NCBI GenBank assembly: GCA_017506865.1
Contig: JAFCMP010000524.1
Coordinates: 1-64,000, forward strand
Direction: 5' to 3'
DNA from: Tribonema minus
Lineage: Eukaryota > Sar > Xanthophyceae > Tribonematales > Tribonemataceae
DNA: 64,000 nt
Shown here: one piece after another, positions 31,569-44,020 of the stretch
Numbering within the stretch: position 1 is the first letter of the stretch
Layout: every line of letters begins with the position of its first letter
Notes under the pieces: generated by a model
Database searches by the model: none
Seen by the model: the letters and a program-made list of their open reading frames with translations, nothing else
Told to the model about the DNA's origin: nothing
Program-made: the position numbers and the translations under genes

Positions 31569-32719
31569 TGATGTGCGTTTCATGACCGCTTTGAGCAATT
31601 GCTGGTGCTGCTCCGCACCTACCATGTTCATTGTCACTGCTTGAAGCATGAGCGCATGACATTACTGAAGTATTTTATCCCACACAAATACCAGATATGC
31701 AGGGGTGTAACGGTCGTGTTCTCAGGTTTGCTTTTGTCTTGTGCCATGTAACATTACGCATTTGAGATTAGCACTCATCTGCACTAGATAGTGTTTGCCA
31801 TGACAACATCTCAGCGCTCACCTGCGGAGAGCATCAGCATGTAGTGAGGTCACTAGTGATCACAGTTCACAGTGCTTAGGAGGCAAGAGCAGCCTCAGCA
31901 TCTTATCTCTGCGCTGAAAAAGCCACACTGCATGTCAGAGCTCAGCTCCTGAAGCAGGGTGGCCAATCTGTGCCCATTTCCGCACTTCTGTCTGTCTTCA
32001 CCGCAGCACCTTGCAACATCTTTGAGTGCTCGTTGAGTGCCTTCCTTCTGCCACAGCGCGTTTGCTCAGTAAAACGCACTTGTGAGCCATCCGGTGTGTG
32101 AGTCAGTGGTGTCATCAATGCAACCCTTTTTTTTGTGAGAAACATCTGGAACTGGGGTGTTTTCCTGACTATTTCGTCCTGCTGACAGTGTCAACACTCT
32201 ACTCAATACGTGGGAATCGGCACACGCAGTGTCAGCTGCGCACCCTAGTACAAATGCGGGGCGCACACAAGGCGAATGAACACGCAACAATGGTGAGATA
32301 TGCCTCCTTTGTGCAGCATTGCCAACATCTGCTGCCTGTAGGAGGTGCCAGCTGCCGCAGCGCAAAGGCTGCAGTCGACGTCCTTGAAGTGGCATATCCG
32401 CAGCCAGGGCTGCGATGTAGCAAGAAGCGCCTGCAGTTGCTGGACCTCCTTGCAATTATCAATATAGAGGATGGAGCCTACTCCTGCATTTGCGAGGTCG
32501 TGCACGTAGTGTCAGAGTTTTCGGCAATTTTGGGAAAAATTGGGGCCAAAAACTAGGAACCAGGAAGGGGCACAGAACGGGGGAGGCGAGCGTGTGGCAG
32601 CCATTCACAATCCGCTAGGCCGCACAAGGCCAAGGTCTCGTAGACACGGCTACACCAGCCAGGTAGCCAGCAATGTCGCCTATCTGCTCAATTTAACTTA
32701 GACTAAGACTTGGTCACAT
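31569..32719. other. Spacer without recognised gene
   Basis: The longest frames are 129-152 codons (32066-32556, both strands) and overlap each other; neither shows a domain or a clear splice structure. Confidence 0.45.
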
Positions 32720-33200
32720 GATCTCAGTCGCACCATGCCTCCATGCAGGCAGTGACTGGATCTTCAGTACTGACCTCAGTCGCACCGTGCCTCCATGCAG
32801 GCCGTGGCTGGATCTTTTTGATACTTGCGCATAAGACCTGAGCAGCGGCTTCGTACTGCACCGTGCTGACCTTGAGCCCACTGGCAATCAGCAGTTAGTA
32901 CTACCGCACCATGCTCCGCTTATGTCTACTCTTATCCTGAATCATTGACTGGACTCATCTTTGAGTGCAACTTGGTCACGTTGTCATGATCTCAGTTGTA
33001 TCATGCCTCATCAATGCAGGCAGTGACTGGATCTGCAATGCCCGCGCATGACATCTCTGCAGCGGCTCTGTACTGCAATGTTATGCTGACTTTAGGCCCG
33101 TTAGCAATCAGCAGTTCATACCCGCCGCGCCGTGCCCCGCTCATCTCCGGTTTCCTTGCCGACTGGGCTCAACTTCAAGTTCAACTCGGTCACTTAAGTT
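32720..33200. repeat. Tandem ~270-bp repeat, about 2 units
   Basis: A segment with CATGATCTCAGT, TCATGCCTC...ATGCAGGCAGTGACTGGATCT, CAGCGGCT.CGTACTGCA and GGCAATCAGCAGTT occurs near 32715-32920 and again near 32985-33120. Inside the first unit the CATGCAGGC.GTG.CTGGATCTT piece is itself duplicated (32750 and 32795). Confidence 0.7.
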
Positions 33201-36200
33201 CAAAGTTCCTGCACCATGCCCTTTCCTACTGTGGCAGCAGATGACTGCCATTGCACAAATCTCCCTGCCTGTAACGGGCATTGCATTCCGTGTGTACCAC
33301 ATGGTGACTTCATGTCTTTGTTGTGCACTCGTGCGGTCGCAGTGCCATGTGCGACGCAGGCACTGGGACATTGCGGCCACCGTCCTGCGTCACTCAGGAC
33401 ACACACGGACTTTCCACACCACCCAACCCCCCCCTTCCTTGTTTTTCGGTCGGCTCAGAGGCTCCGGTTGCTTTTGTGGGGGGTTCCTTCTTCTTCCCCC
33501 CCTCTAGGGGCTCGTTCTTTTTCTGTGGGGCGTTTTGTGCGACAACCCAGTGCAGGTTGCGCCAGGCGTTCGCCGTAGGGATGGTTTGTTTTCCCCCACA
33601 ACGCACACACACTCTTAAGCTTCTGCTTCTCTGCACCACCTTGCTCGCATCCTGCCGACCAGTCTGAACCCTTGCTAGTTTTATTCAAACTACAACTCCG
33701 TGCCAACTTCACCCAATTTCTGCTCAAAAGTTGTGTCCGGTGATGTGCCCGCTGATCATTATGCCCCACCGTAACGCGATTGAAATGCTGACTCTCCCTG
33801 AATTACTCTCCAGGATAATGTAATAATGTAGCATGCCCTTTTGCGGCGGCGGCGATGATGTAGCGGTAGCAAACTGGAACGTTCGAGGCAACAACAACAA
33901 AAAAGAGGGGGGAAAAAGTAAAGCTAAAGCTGCCTCTTGTTGTAGGCGAGGGATCTCGGAGAGGTTCCAGCGTCCGACCGGAGGTCGGCGCTGGGACCGT
34001 GGTCTTGAGCCTCATGGATCGTGATGCGTGCATATTTGTAACCATAGTAGAAAATTATTTTTTTGCAGGGGGGGTCCAGTTGGGCCATTGGGTCGATGGT
34101 GTGCCTCTGTATGTTTCAACTTGTGAGATGCTGAACGCTCAGAAAAGTAAGCACGTGCTCCCTGCACAGGCACCTCAGAGCGCGCTGGTGGTTGGAGCCG
34201 CACCGCTGCTGCTGTTGTCGACTGCCGCTATTGTACCGCCGCCATCCCAAGTGGTGGCTGGCAATAACGAAGCCTCAATCAGTTTGATGGGGCTGTCACG
34301 CTGTGCGGTGCGTCACTTGAAGTAGGCTGCGCTGCAACAGCGCATTAGTAAGTTCAGCCTTTCGCACATGCATCGCGGGTTCAAATTCGATTCTTTGATG
34401 GTGCTTTTGTTTTTGCGAGCGATTCCCCCACCCCCCGCCCCTCCGCCACACAATCGAAAGAGCCGGAGGTCACTAAGCCCGCTATGCAAGAATGTTACTT
34501 CACTATGCCATTCAATGCTGATGCGTCAGGCGGGGGCAAAAGGGCTTGCGGAGCGAGCCGGGAAAGGGGATTGGGCAGGAAGAGCGTATACCCCAATGCT
34601 GTGCGTTTTTTTTTGTTGAGTATCCACCTCTCCCATGCCGTTGCTTTCATTCTTGTCTTTGCATGCTTGCTCATGCCATCGTGTTCACCCAGATCTGTCA
34701 AAGCAGTGCACTAATGAGCTTAGTCCTATACAGGGCGGGTCATGGTAAAATAATGCTCTCTATAGATGAGAGCGGTCAAAGCACAATGGCAGAATCCCGG
34801 GGGGGGGGGCACATGGACGAGGACGTGGGGGGGATCTCGAGATGCCATTTTGCGGCAGCGTCGTTTGAGTGTGGTTGTCATTGAGACACTTTCAGACTGT
34901 CATACATCATGCAGATTCCGTACAGCAAGCTTAAATTCCATTCATCTGGGCTTTTCACGCCCTGAGCGAGAAAATAGAAAGGACACATGCATGCGCATTG
35001 ATTCACTGTCAATGTGTTTACAAGCCATGTATATTATGGGTGCAAGCTGGATATCCACCATCTGGGCTTGTTTGCACCTCAAGCGGGAATAACTAAAAAG
35101 TATACACAATGTATCATACATGCCACAGGACAGTTCCAGCTACAGGAGCACTTCAAGCCTTTGCAATTGCAACTGAAGTTGTCAATTCCAGCGCCAGTCT
35201 GAGCAGTACTGCTAACATTGCCTTCCCTGAAGTCACATGCAGCGGCACTGAGGGAGTTTCCTTTGAGATGTCAAAGGGATATGTCTCAGTGCATGCATGT
35301 GGTCAGCATCAACTATGAGCATTGCAGTCCGCAATGCGGCAGCCAACTTTATGATGGAGGGACGTGTCGAGGAGCAAACGCTGTGTGGTGTTAATTTGAC
35401 AAGTCTTGAGCTTCAAACCACATTGCAACTCAACACAAGCCAAGCATGTGTATTGAAACATGTACCATCAATCAAAATTCACCGAAGAGCTGCGCGTGTT
35501 GAAACCTAATCGGGAAGCATAATCGTAGGAAACGCAGCTCAATCTGTACCCAATGCAATGATGTCAGCACAATCAGTGTGTGCACGAGTCCATGTCCTGG
35601 GTACGAGCTACGGTTGTCGCCAAGTGCAGTTCGAAACGACTGTGACCATTGTATACGACATGAACCCATACAGCACGCATCGATACAAAGACGCTTTGAC
35701 GCTGGCGCAGACCCCCGCCGTCGCGGCCGCGCCGTCGCTGCCCGCACCCCGCCCTCAGGCTGGGGTGGCGCACGTGGGCACTTGTCCGTTCCGCCAACAC
35801 GTGTGGCATGGCGAGGTCAGTGCGCATTGCCTCTGCCCCGTGCTGAGGTACTCTTTGAGGGCAGGTACCGTAATCGACACGGATTTTGGCAGCAGGCATG
35901 TGTCGCCTTCAGGGGATGGTGCTTTGCACAGACTTGGGGGGCGAGGAGACGTCCACATTGATGTGACAACGGCACATCAATGTCATCATCATTATCAGCA
36001 ACAAGTCACTAACAACGGCTACGATGGTCGACCCGCCGAGCTTCAGGAGCTCCACCTCCCTGTCTCCACACGCGCTGCTGAACTGGAGCTTGCCGCATCA
36101 ATGTCAGCATGATGGCCGTAACTGTTGGCAAATCAGCATCGCGCCGTGCTGCACTTGCTGCCATTGCGCTGTGAATGAGAAAGAGCGTGTTGCAGCAGCT

Positions 36201-36795
36201 CTCAAAAACGCTGTAGCATCTTATAATACTATCGGTCAGTAGAGTCGTCAGGTGATAAGGTCTCACAGCGTTGGTCATGGAAAGGCATGATCTAATCACA
36301 CGCGGTGTAAAGCGCACTGCAAAGTTCTCGTCGAAGTGATGACATGACCTGTTTCTGCCGTTCTGGTGCACCTGCCGCCATCGCTCAGTGAAAAGAGCAG
36401 CTGAACAACAAAGAGCGCGTCGCGGCGGCACACTGCAGCATCTTCAATGCAGCTCTGGTTCAACTGTTGAAGTTAAAGTTTATTGTTCAAGTTGTTTGAT
36501 CGCAGAGCTTGCGCAGGGAGAAGTGGGGGGGGGGGGGGGGCTTCCTCACGACTGTATTGTCAGCAGGTTATAAACTTCATCAACCGAACAACAGCTTGGT
36601 TGCTCAACCCTCGTAGCGCAAGATCAAGCCATGAGTTCCATGGGGACCGGTGCACACATCGCACTTGAAAGTCAAAGTATGTGGATGTTGCACCGGTAAC
36701 CTGTGCATGCACTGCGGCGGGCAGGTGGACATTGTACCTCAGTAGCAGCTGGCTGCAATTGCAGAATACAAAAGGCGTTCTGCACCAACGAACTT
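33201..36795. other. Intergenic region, no gene supported
   Basis: Contains C-rich and G-rich tracts (for example 33420-33510 and a 17-base G run near 36525). A plus frame at 35558-36112 (184 codons) has a stretch that looks somewhat protein-like (VQFETTVTIVYDMNPYSTH), but no domain was recognised and minus-strand frames overlap it. Confidence 0.4.
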
Positions 36796-37130
36796 TCAAC
36801 TGCATGCCCGTGAGATATGCCCGTTCAGCACCTTTGACTCTTTCAACTCCTCCCGTTCAACCGCGCGCATGTCGCTGATCTTCTGCCTGGTCTTCTCCCA
36901 ATCTAATGTCAGCGTCCCGGTGCAGCCAGGGTTGCGACCCCCGTGCTGCGTAGCAACAATGCACCCACGAGCCCTGTTGACTCTCACATCGCGTGTCCCT
37001 GTAAAAGGGGGCGTGTAGGCGCATTTGCCGTTGGCCTTGGCGCCCAGGCATGTGAGGGGCATCCGCACCAGCTCTTTGCCCGCCGGGAGGAGCTTCCGTG
37101 CCCTGTCACCGACTGCGCTTCTCCTTCCGC
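36796..37130 (-). CDS. Unrecognised coding fragment
   Basis: The minus frame reads plausibly from about 37125 (GDRARKLLPAGKELV) through CLGAKANGKCAYTPPF, RVNRARGCIVATQHGG and LDWEKTRQKISDMRAVEREE, ending at 36796. Its composition is protein-like, with conserved-looking Cys pairs, and unlike neighbouring spacer. I do not recognise the family. It may be an exon or a piece of a transposon ORF. It lies head to head with the repeat starting at 37176. Confidence 0.4.
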
Positions 37131-37169
37131 CTTTGTGCTCGCCCCTCTCACTAGGCCGTCCTCAGAGCC

Positions 37170-37430
37170 CTTGCGACAAAGCGGGGCCTGGTGTGGGGCA
37201 GCCAGTACGTAAATGCGCAGGTCAGGGTGCAGAGGTGGGTGCCCCTGGATGACAAAATCACCCGGTACAATGCCAGGAGCTGGTTCTCTTCACGTGCATT
37301 CAGGTGTGGTGGAGAGCCCACCTTTGACCCCATTGATGTTACCAGCATCGACGCATACATTGAGCCAAAGCGTGGCGACAATCAGAATGCTGGCAAGATA
37401 CGGATCCCCCAGAAGTACCTGCAGCCATAG
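37170..37430 (+). CDS. Conserved C-terminal protein fragment in the dispersed repeat, copy 1
   Basis: The frame reads KRGLVWGSQYVNAQVRVQ, RWVPLDDKITRYNARSWF, then PTFDPIDVTSIDAYIEPK and ends IPQKYLQP with TAG. Copy 2 encodes the same protein end with about ten differences, one of them a frameshift. Conservation of the frame suggests it was coding. The aromatic-rich sequence (FWVGEIKRG..W..QY in copy 2) hints at a small beta-barrel such as a Tudor or BAH type, but that is a guess. Confidence 0.45.
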   Translation, partial: LATKRGLVWGSQYVNAQVRVQRWVPLDDKITRYNARSWFSSRAFRCGGEPTFDPIDVTSIDAYIEPKRGDNQNAGKIRIPQKYLQP

Positions 37431-38155
37431 TGTGAGGCCTGCAGCAGCCGTAATGACAATTTACAACAAGTTACTTAAATGGACATACACAAGAATTTAT
37501 GGTGCGCTTCGTTGCACGAGCTGTGGCATACATGTTTGCGCTGTTTGACTGCATTGCAACTGCGTTCACCACTGTCGTGTACATGCTTGCCTTTGCACCT
37601 TATTGTTGTATTATCTCAAATGCACTTTCCAAGAGATTGCAAATTAGTGCTGATGTTCACATATGCTCTGGTCCCTGTTGTCATCATAGAGCCTGCTCCA
37701 TCTCCATGGCGCATTGCTCAGCTGTTGCTGCAAATTTTCATGCTGCTGGCTGCTACACAACACGGCATGCATTTCACATCTGATGCACCAGGCAGGTAAA
37801 TGCTGTGCTTACAGATGTTCTTGGCGTGCTCTCAATCTACTGCAATACAGTTGGAAGCCCAACTTCAAGGAAAAGGGCTGTTGGAAGCCCCAACTCCAGC
37901 TCGCGCAGCACCTGAGGGCACGACGTAAAACGAGCAGGCAGGGCATGGGATAAGCCATCTATGCGCATGGTGTGTATGTGCAAGATGCGCTGGCAAGCAA
38001 CAGCACAACAGAACTCGATGACTCTGCTTGGCGACAGCGACACACATGAGCAATTGAATCCCGAAGGCTTTGCAGACGACAGCTGTAATGGTCGGAGCAA
38101 GCCAGCAGGAGGCAGGAAAGCAAGCCCTAACAAGGCAGCCACGTGATGCTACGTT
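37176..38155 (+). repeat. ~0.98-kb dispersed repeat, copy 1
   Basis: The block is highly similar, in the same orientation, to 56429-57402. It starts AAAGCGGGGCCTGGTGTGGG and ends near CCCACGTGAT in copy 2 (GCCACGTGAT here). It includes the coding piece below and a longer non-coding tail. Probably part of a transposon or a processed duplicate; no termini or target duplications were identified. Confidence 0.85.
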
Positions 38156-38436
38156 ATGTATACGCTTTTAACCATCGTGGGTGCGCCTGGACAAGATAAG
38201 ACAGATGAAGTGTCAAACAGCAAAAGTGTCACACAGCAAGTTGATGATTTGGCCATGAGCAACATGCTGCCCGTCCACCCAACACAGCAACCTACTGCAC
38301 CACCAGTAGCATGTTTACAAATCTGCAGCACTACAGGGTGTTGCCTGACATGGAAGGACGAAGAATCTTGACATAAAACCGAGAACAAGGACCATGCGAC
38401 CACACCTACACGATGGTGCAAGCGAGCACAACTCAC
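38156..38436. other. Short spacer
   Basis: No feature recognised. It may contain the intron after the PB1-like exon on the minus strand. Confidence 0.4.
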
Positions 38437-38688
38437 CCGGTGCAGCCATCAAAAAAAGGCGAGGTGGCGACACGTCCAGTGCACGCTGTAGCCCAGCGTC
38501 ATTGTATATCTCGATGGTGTCGCCGCTTGTGCCGTCGCTCTTACGGCAAAGCACCCACTCGCGGGCTTCCGTCAGGTTGAACAGCTCTAGTGCGCGCCGA
38601 CATGTCTCGGCGAGAGAAAGCTGCACATCAAGCTCCAGCAACCTGTAGCTGATGCCATTGTTGGAGGACACGCGTACGATCACCATGG
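38437..38688 (-). CDS. Exon encoding a PB1/ubiquitin-like domain, locus 1
   Basis: On the minus strand a CTGTGCAG acceptor precedes CC-ATG, and a GTGAGT donor follows at 38436-38431. The exon is 252 bases (phase 1 on both sides) and encodes MVIVRVSSNNGISYRLLELD, SLAETCRRALELFNL, WVLCRKSDGTSGD and IEIYNDAGLQRALD, then PRLFLMAAPG. The pattern of a beta hairpin, helix, strand and terminal strands suits a ubiquitin-like fold such as PB1 or CIDE-N. A comparable exon with the same phases is at 59195-59464. The rest of the gene is not resolved. Confidence 0.5.
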
Positions 38689-38849
38689 CTGCACAGAACA
38701 GGCGGCAACAGATGACAGACGTTTCTGGTGTCAACAGCAAAGTAAGAGACCAAAACATATCTTGCAGAGCATCTCGCGCCGTTCACTTTTTTTGCAGGCA
38801 ATTAATTGCATTGCTCAGGAGCAGCATGGCTGTTATCTTATCTGTCTGA

Positions 38850-39115
38850 GACGTGAGCCCTGCGGCCGACCTGGGCCAGAGAGTGCAGGAGGTTGCGAGC
38901 GGTGGTGTGTGGATGAGCTTCCATGAATTGTTTCTGACTATGACAGCAACAGTGCCTACACTCTGACGTCTTGACCACGCGTACATGACCACGTTCGACC
39001 ACCCGCAGCACTCACCAGGCACAGCATTTGGGATCACATGGCCTCCGACAGTCAGGGAACAGCAATCTCACCTGAGCGTGTCCAATGCTCCAGAATAAAC
39101 TTCGGCTTCTTTTCT
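38850..39115 (-). repeat. Dispersed paralogous segment, copy 1
   Basis: The segment shares several blocks with 59970-60175: ACGTGAGCCCTGC, TGCAGGAGGTT.GCGAGCGG, CTGACTATGAC, and a long block ending in CCAGAATAAACTTCGGCTTC. On the minus strand the last block carries a GTGAGATT donor after a possible exon end (FILEHWTRS, phase 1). Copy 1 has extra bases near 38950-39030. Both copies lie upstream of a PB1-like exon, so this may be part of two paralogous genes. Confidence 0.6.
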
Positions 39116-39509
39116 AGCTGGACCGCAACCAGTGCAGCACCAGCTAGCTATGCGGATAGACAGACACCAGCTCGTGCGTTGGTCCAAGCCCTGCTCTTCA
39201 TGCTACGACACCTGCTGCTGTGCCCGCTGCTCTGAACGTGGCAAATATAGATGCAAAGGGCCAGCGCGTGTGAAGTTTGAGTTGAGCTTTTGAAACACGA
39301 GAGTTGTCAGCTGTCGGACATGAGTTATTGAGTGGTGGCGGTCTCGAACGCCAGGTAACACGTGCTTCTCAGGTAAACTTCAGCCCGGATTCGTGATCTT
39401 CGCCCTCGTGATCAGCGCCCTCGATTTGGGGGGGTCATAACAATCACATGCTGATCTGGAGTCACTGTCTCACAGCAGGCAAGGCGCTTTTCCTCACTTT
39501 TTGATCAGC
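39116..39509. other. Spacer
   Basis: Nothing recognised beyond low-complexity stretches. Confidence 0.4.
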
Positions 39510-42000
39510 ATGGCAGCAGCAGCGCAGGCCTGGGCTGCCGGCCGAGCGCCCTACCTTGAGGATGATCTCCCTGTGGTTCAACGCATCAAGTTCCAGAAGC
39601 TGCCTGGCAGCAGCAGCGCCGACGCCAGGGTGTGCGTTGTCAAGTGGCACTTCGGCACGAACGGCACGAAGGGCGACCCTTCTTCAAGGACCGTCGACCG
39701 CACTCACGACGCAAAAGACTCTTATCGGCGGGATGTGATTTGCCAGCAGCTGTCGGCGAGCCGCAAGCACTTTCTTGGAAGGCAGCCAGCTACCCACGCT
39801 ACGGAGCGGCGCGACACCTGGGGCGCCGCCGACAGCTATTGTGGTCCCCATGGTCAACATTGGCAGGTGCCAGATAATGAAAACATGGCCTTGCAGCTTC
39901 ACCTGGCAAGTGCTCCGTCTCCGTACCAGCAAGTTGATCTCTACGATGCCATCACTCTCACTATCATCAGTCTCGACTTGCGGTGCGTTGCTATGTCTGG
40001 CATTCGTCGCTTTGCAGTGTGTGCCGCAGTACCATTGCCAGCACGTACGCATTAGTGTGAACACAAGTATTGCCTGGCTTTTTGGTGCACGTGCCACGGG
40101 AAGCGATGCAAGCTGCCCTCGCCGACGACGACTGGCGTGCCGAGCTGGGTTTGCAGCCGGCAGAGCTGGTGAAGACGGCAGTCAGCGTGCTCGGCAATCG
40201 TTGGAATAATGCCAATGCTGAAGGCGGGGAAGGACTCAGAGTTTGGACGACACGCGCTTGCGACAGTCATGGCCGCTGTGGTGGAGAATGCAGGGGAGCA
40301 GCGACTGTCACTGCTTTCCAGTCTCTTGTTATGTGTGACCGATCCGTTGATCTGCACTGGACACCGCCATTGACTTGTTTGCGCCGCTGCATCCTCCTCC
40401 ACTGTTGGCTCTGCAAACCCAGCGCCCCGCCGGCGGAAGCGCAAACAGACAGCGCCGGCAGCAGCAGCAAGTGGTGAGGCCCACAGCGCTGTGAGTGAGG
40501 AAGGAGGAGGGGGCAGGGCGCCCACGGTGCGCAGGCACGCACTGCGCAGTTGCAAAAGGTCCATCAACTTTGCAGCCACACCCGCCAGTTCAACAGCTTG
40601 CAGTCAGAATGTTGCATACAGCCAGCACTGATGGCGTGCAACGGACACCCGATCAGGTGGTCAATGAAGCTGTGAGGCTTTACAACAGCGAGTGGGCTGC
40701 GTGCACAGCCAATTCGAAAGCAGATCTTTGGCTACAGGCATGCATTCCAACCACCACGGCCGGTGGCGCAAACAAATCAAGCGCGAGCGCGCCATGCGGA
40801 GGGGGGGTAGCCATTGGCACCGGAGGTAATTCTGCTGCGGCAGCTGAAGATGGCGCCGCTGCTGCTGCAGCTGCAGTTGCTGCTGGTGGAACTGTTAGTA
40901 CCACCGCATCAACCTCTGCAGGCCTCACGGTGCCACATCCAACAAGCGCCACCTACATGAGCCAGATCTACAAGGACTTATACGTGCGAGCGAAGGCAGA
41001 TCGCGCGGCGGCACGTGCTGCTGATACTCACGAGCCTGCACTGAGTGCAGCGCCACCAGGTCCTTCAGGTGTGACATCATGCAACTGAGCCTTGTACTCA
41101 TTGAGCAATATTTGTCATCGACTGTATTGCATCGTGTGCAGTATGGTAAGTAGCACTGCTGCAGCGACTGAGCATGGATGTCAATGACAATGGGAAGCAG
41201 TTTGGAGGTTCGTGCGAACAACACATCAGCACGTGTCAGTGCTCAGCCTGTTCCTCAGTCTCAAGACAGCTGCTACTTTTACCATGATGAAATTTACTGT
41301 GTCTCACCCGCTTTTGCGCTGTTGCTCCTTTTCATCGCCTGCGCAGGAGAGCATTGGCCTGCCATCAGCGGCGCATGTCCATGGCGGTGGCTAGTCAAGT
41401 CGCAGCTGCCGCACGTGTTGCTGCCGGTGAGGTGGAAGGAGGGCGTAGCAGGTCTAGCGCTGGTACATCTTGTGTCAATGATGTTTTGACCAGCTCTGAT
41501 AGCTCTGCTGCCATAGCTGCTGTAATAGTTGGCAGCTCTGCAGCAGCCGCTGCAGCTGCAGCAGCTGCTGACACAGCACCTGGTCCAGCTGCTGACGGCA
41601 GCCATCGCATGCCAACCAGCAAGCCTCAGGCTGTACCAAAAAAGCGTGACAGAACAGGTTATGGTACCCGCAAGCGCGTAGAAGCTCAGCAGCTTTACAA
41701 CTCCGGCAATCTTTGCAGTGACAACTTCAAGTTGGCAAGTCGGACAAGCTCACTGCACCAGTGCTGATGGACTCGGAGCTGCTGAAGATATATGATAGCA
41801 ATGAGAAAGATCTCAATTTGACGTGCGGCAACAAGAAGGACAGGAAGTTCGACAAGCTTAAAGCGTATCTTCAAAGCAAGGAGGTCACCACACCTTCAGC
41901 TCTCAGCGCTGAGCTGCCGGGGACTCGGAGGTGCTGCCGGATGAGGCTCGCGACAAGGATACTACGTGATTCGACTGCTGACGACACCTCGATGTGTACG
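39510..42000 (+). CDS. Candidate spliced gene for an Ala-rich, probably nuclear protein
   Basis: Several plus-strand pieces read like one or two broken or spliced proteins. From ATG 39510 (MAAAAQAWAAGRAPYLEDDL, VQRIKFQKLPGSS, VCVVKWHFGTNGTKGD); at 40090-40220 (PREAMQAALADDDWRAELGL); at 40225-40380 in another frame (RHALATVMAAVVENAGEQRL); at 40420-40620 a basic PRRRKRK that could be a nuclear localisation signal; at 40604-41088 an Ala/Thr-rich stretch ending YKDLYVRAKADRAAARAA; at 41350-41760 poly-Ala runs then KPQAVPKKRDRTGYG; and at 41715-41970, one base out of frame, SDKLTAPVLMDSELLK and FDKLKAYLQSKEVTT, which resembles a SAP-like helical pair. Exon boundaries are not resolved, and frame breaks may be indels. 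Function unknown. Confidence 0.4.
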
Positions 42001-43274
42001 AGCTCAGTCCTTTTAAATACTATTGCATTGCCGGTGCCGCACTGGTGCTGGTTGTTTGGCGTGTACCTGGCGAAGCTTTGCGCTGCTCGTGCTGTTCTGT
42101 CGTGATGAGCGCTGTTCTGTCGTCCTGAGTGCGTGCGTGCCAGCGGCCCAGCTGTTTGTGGAATTTGTGGAAAGCATGAACGCCGGCGTATGTAGGTGCG
42201 AGTGAATTGGCAAACTTTCGTGAGAGAGCCACTTTTAGCCAGGGTGAACCCCCCCCCAGCCGTGACGTGGTGGGTGATGTTGCAGCAGCCTGTGTATACT
42301 ATAGTCTTGGCCGCATAGCACCGCTCTGGGTGGGTCCTGTTCTGAGGCTGGTGGTGGTGGGCTGTCAGGTGGTCGCCTACTGCACAATCTGGCTGGCTTG
42401 GTGATAATGACAGCGTATTTGACTTTGATGGAATGCTGTATGGAGAACAGGTGCAGCAGCAGCAGCAGCTGTGTTAAGGGCGCCATCAGGAACCATTAAG
42501 ACAATTCCTGATTGTGACACACCATTCTGGCCGATTGTGGCAGCACTGACAGGCAGTGCACCAGCAGGGCCACAAGCAGCAGGCAGCGAGCAGAGGGGCC
42601 GCAGAGAAGCCGTAGTTGCAGAGCATTTCCAGCGCAGTTGAGCTCTTTGGGACGTATAGGGCACAGGACTCCGAGGTGCTGAGGCCGCTGCAGCAGCTGC
42701 AGGACTCCGAGGTAGGTGCGCACCAGTACTACTAGGCTATCAATCATGGCTTCTCCGCAGCAGCAGCAGCAACACCAACTCCTTAAAGCACCACACTGAC
42801 CGAAGGAGATGAACTCTCAGAATTTAATGTGGAGATAGTATTACCCTGGGCCAGGAAGCCTCGAGTCACTCACTGGCAGCTGCAGCACCATTATGAAGAC
42901 TAAGTGCAGTGCTCCGAGATGCGATGCCACCTCTGCACAATACGGACGGCACACCGCTGTGTTGGCAGTGGTGCCTCAATAGTAATAGTTCGTATCGGCT
43001 GTCAATGAGATGTATTTTGCACGAAATGCCATTCGGAAATGGTCCAGGAGGACCTGGTGCTTGCACAGTAGTCACGCAGTCCCCAGCAGACGGTCTAGCG
43101 CTGTGCCAGGCCCCGGAGATGCCATCGCTGGACGATTATCACAGACCTCAAACCTCTGTGTATTTTGAAAAATGGTCACAGTGGCTCGTGTTGTTTCAAA
43201 CTTTCTGATTGTACTTTCTGATTCAGGCATCGGAGCAGCAGGATCCGCAGAGGCAGCCTGCCTTGCAGTTCGCC
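42001..43274. other. Spacer before the beta-helix gene
   Basis: Contains short GCA/CAG repeats (42452-42470, 42755-42770). A TTCTGATTCAG acceptor-like site at 43227 lies just upstream of the signal-peptide ATG and could end a 5'-UTR intron. No other gene was recognised. Confidence 0.45.
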
Positions 43275-43731
43275 ATGAGCCGGATGGTGATTGTGCTGCT
43301 CCTCGGTGCTTTGACTGCGCTGCTCATGAACGGCGCCGGGGCCCCGGTTGCCGCGGTTTGCAAGGCACCCCCTGACATCGTTGATGACCTTGCGTCTGCA
43401 ATAAAACTTACAGAGGCAGCGTTGTGCCCTCAGAATATCACTGTACTGTGGCAAGGGTTTGTGGGGCTTGCTGAACCGATAGTTGTGGGTGCCGGGACGT
43501 CTCTTGTCATCAACGGCCGGGGCACGGACTCGGAGCGCGGTGTTATTTTGGGCCGGAATGAGACGCAGCTGCTGCGTGTGCGACGTGGTGCTTTCGTGGC
43601 GTTGCGAAACCTGACGCTCAAAGACGGATTCATTGCGGTAGCAAGTGAGAATGATGACGGAGGTGGAGCAATAAAAGTTTTCGAAGGCGGGCAGCTGTCG
43701 CTGGAGGCTTGCCAGTTCTGGTTCAACAGAG
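43275..43731 (+). CDS. Exon 1: signal peptide and N-terminal domain
   Basis: The ATG at 43275 (GCCATGA context) is preferred over 43209 because it starts MSRMVIVLLLGALTALLMNG, a clear signal peptide with a small-residue cleavage region (GAPVAAVC). The following domain has the look of a parallel beta-helix cap (VVGAGTSLVINGRG, RRGAFVALRNLTLKDG). The exon ends at AG|GTGAGC (43731) in phase 1. Confidence 0.8.
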
Positions 43732-44020
43732 GTGAGCAAATGTTGCACTCGTAAATGTTAACGTACATCGTTATCACTTGGCAAAATCTGTGCAAATAGC
43801 TTTAGGTCTCCTTCACGCTGCAACTGACACCACGCTTTTCGGCATTTAATTCGATTTTTTTAAATTTTATTTTCACCTTTTTAAAAATTTCATGGGGCTG
43901 TTGACACAATCCTTGCAAGTACACAGCAGACTCCTGTGACTACTGAGAAGGGGGTAGGATGTCACCTGTTCACATGCTCAACATGCCAACCAAGAGCTTT
44001 CTCTTCCCTGCGCCCCGCAG

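Noticed and set aside
32066..32556. Overlapping frames of 129 (minus) and 152 (plus) codons as a gene
   Set aside because: Mutually overlapping, no domain, no splice signals, not conserved elsewhere in the window.
34325..34400. tRNA-like GGTTCAAATTC box
   Set aside because: It resembles a tRNA B box, but no T-stem pairing, acceptor stem or plausible A box could be found around it.
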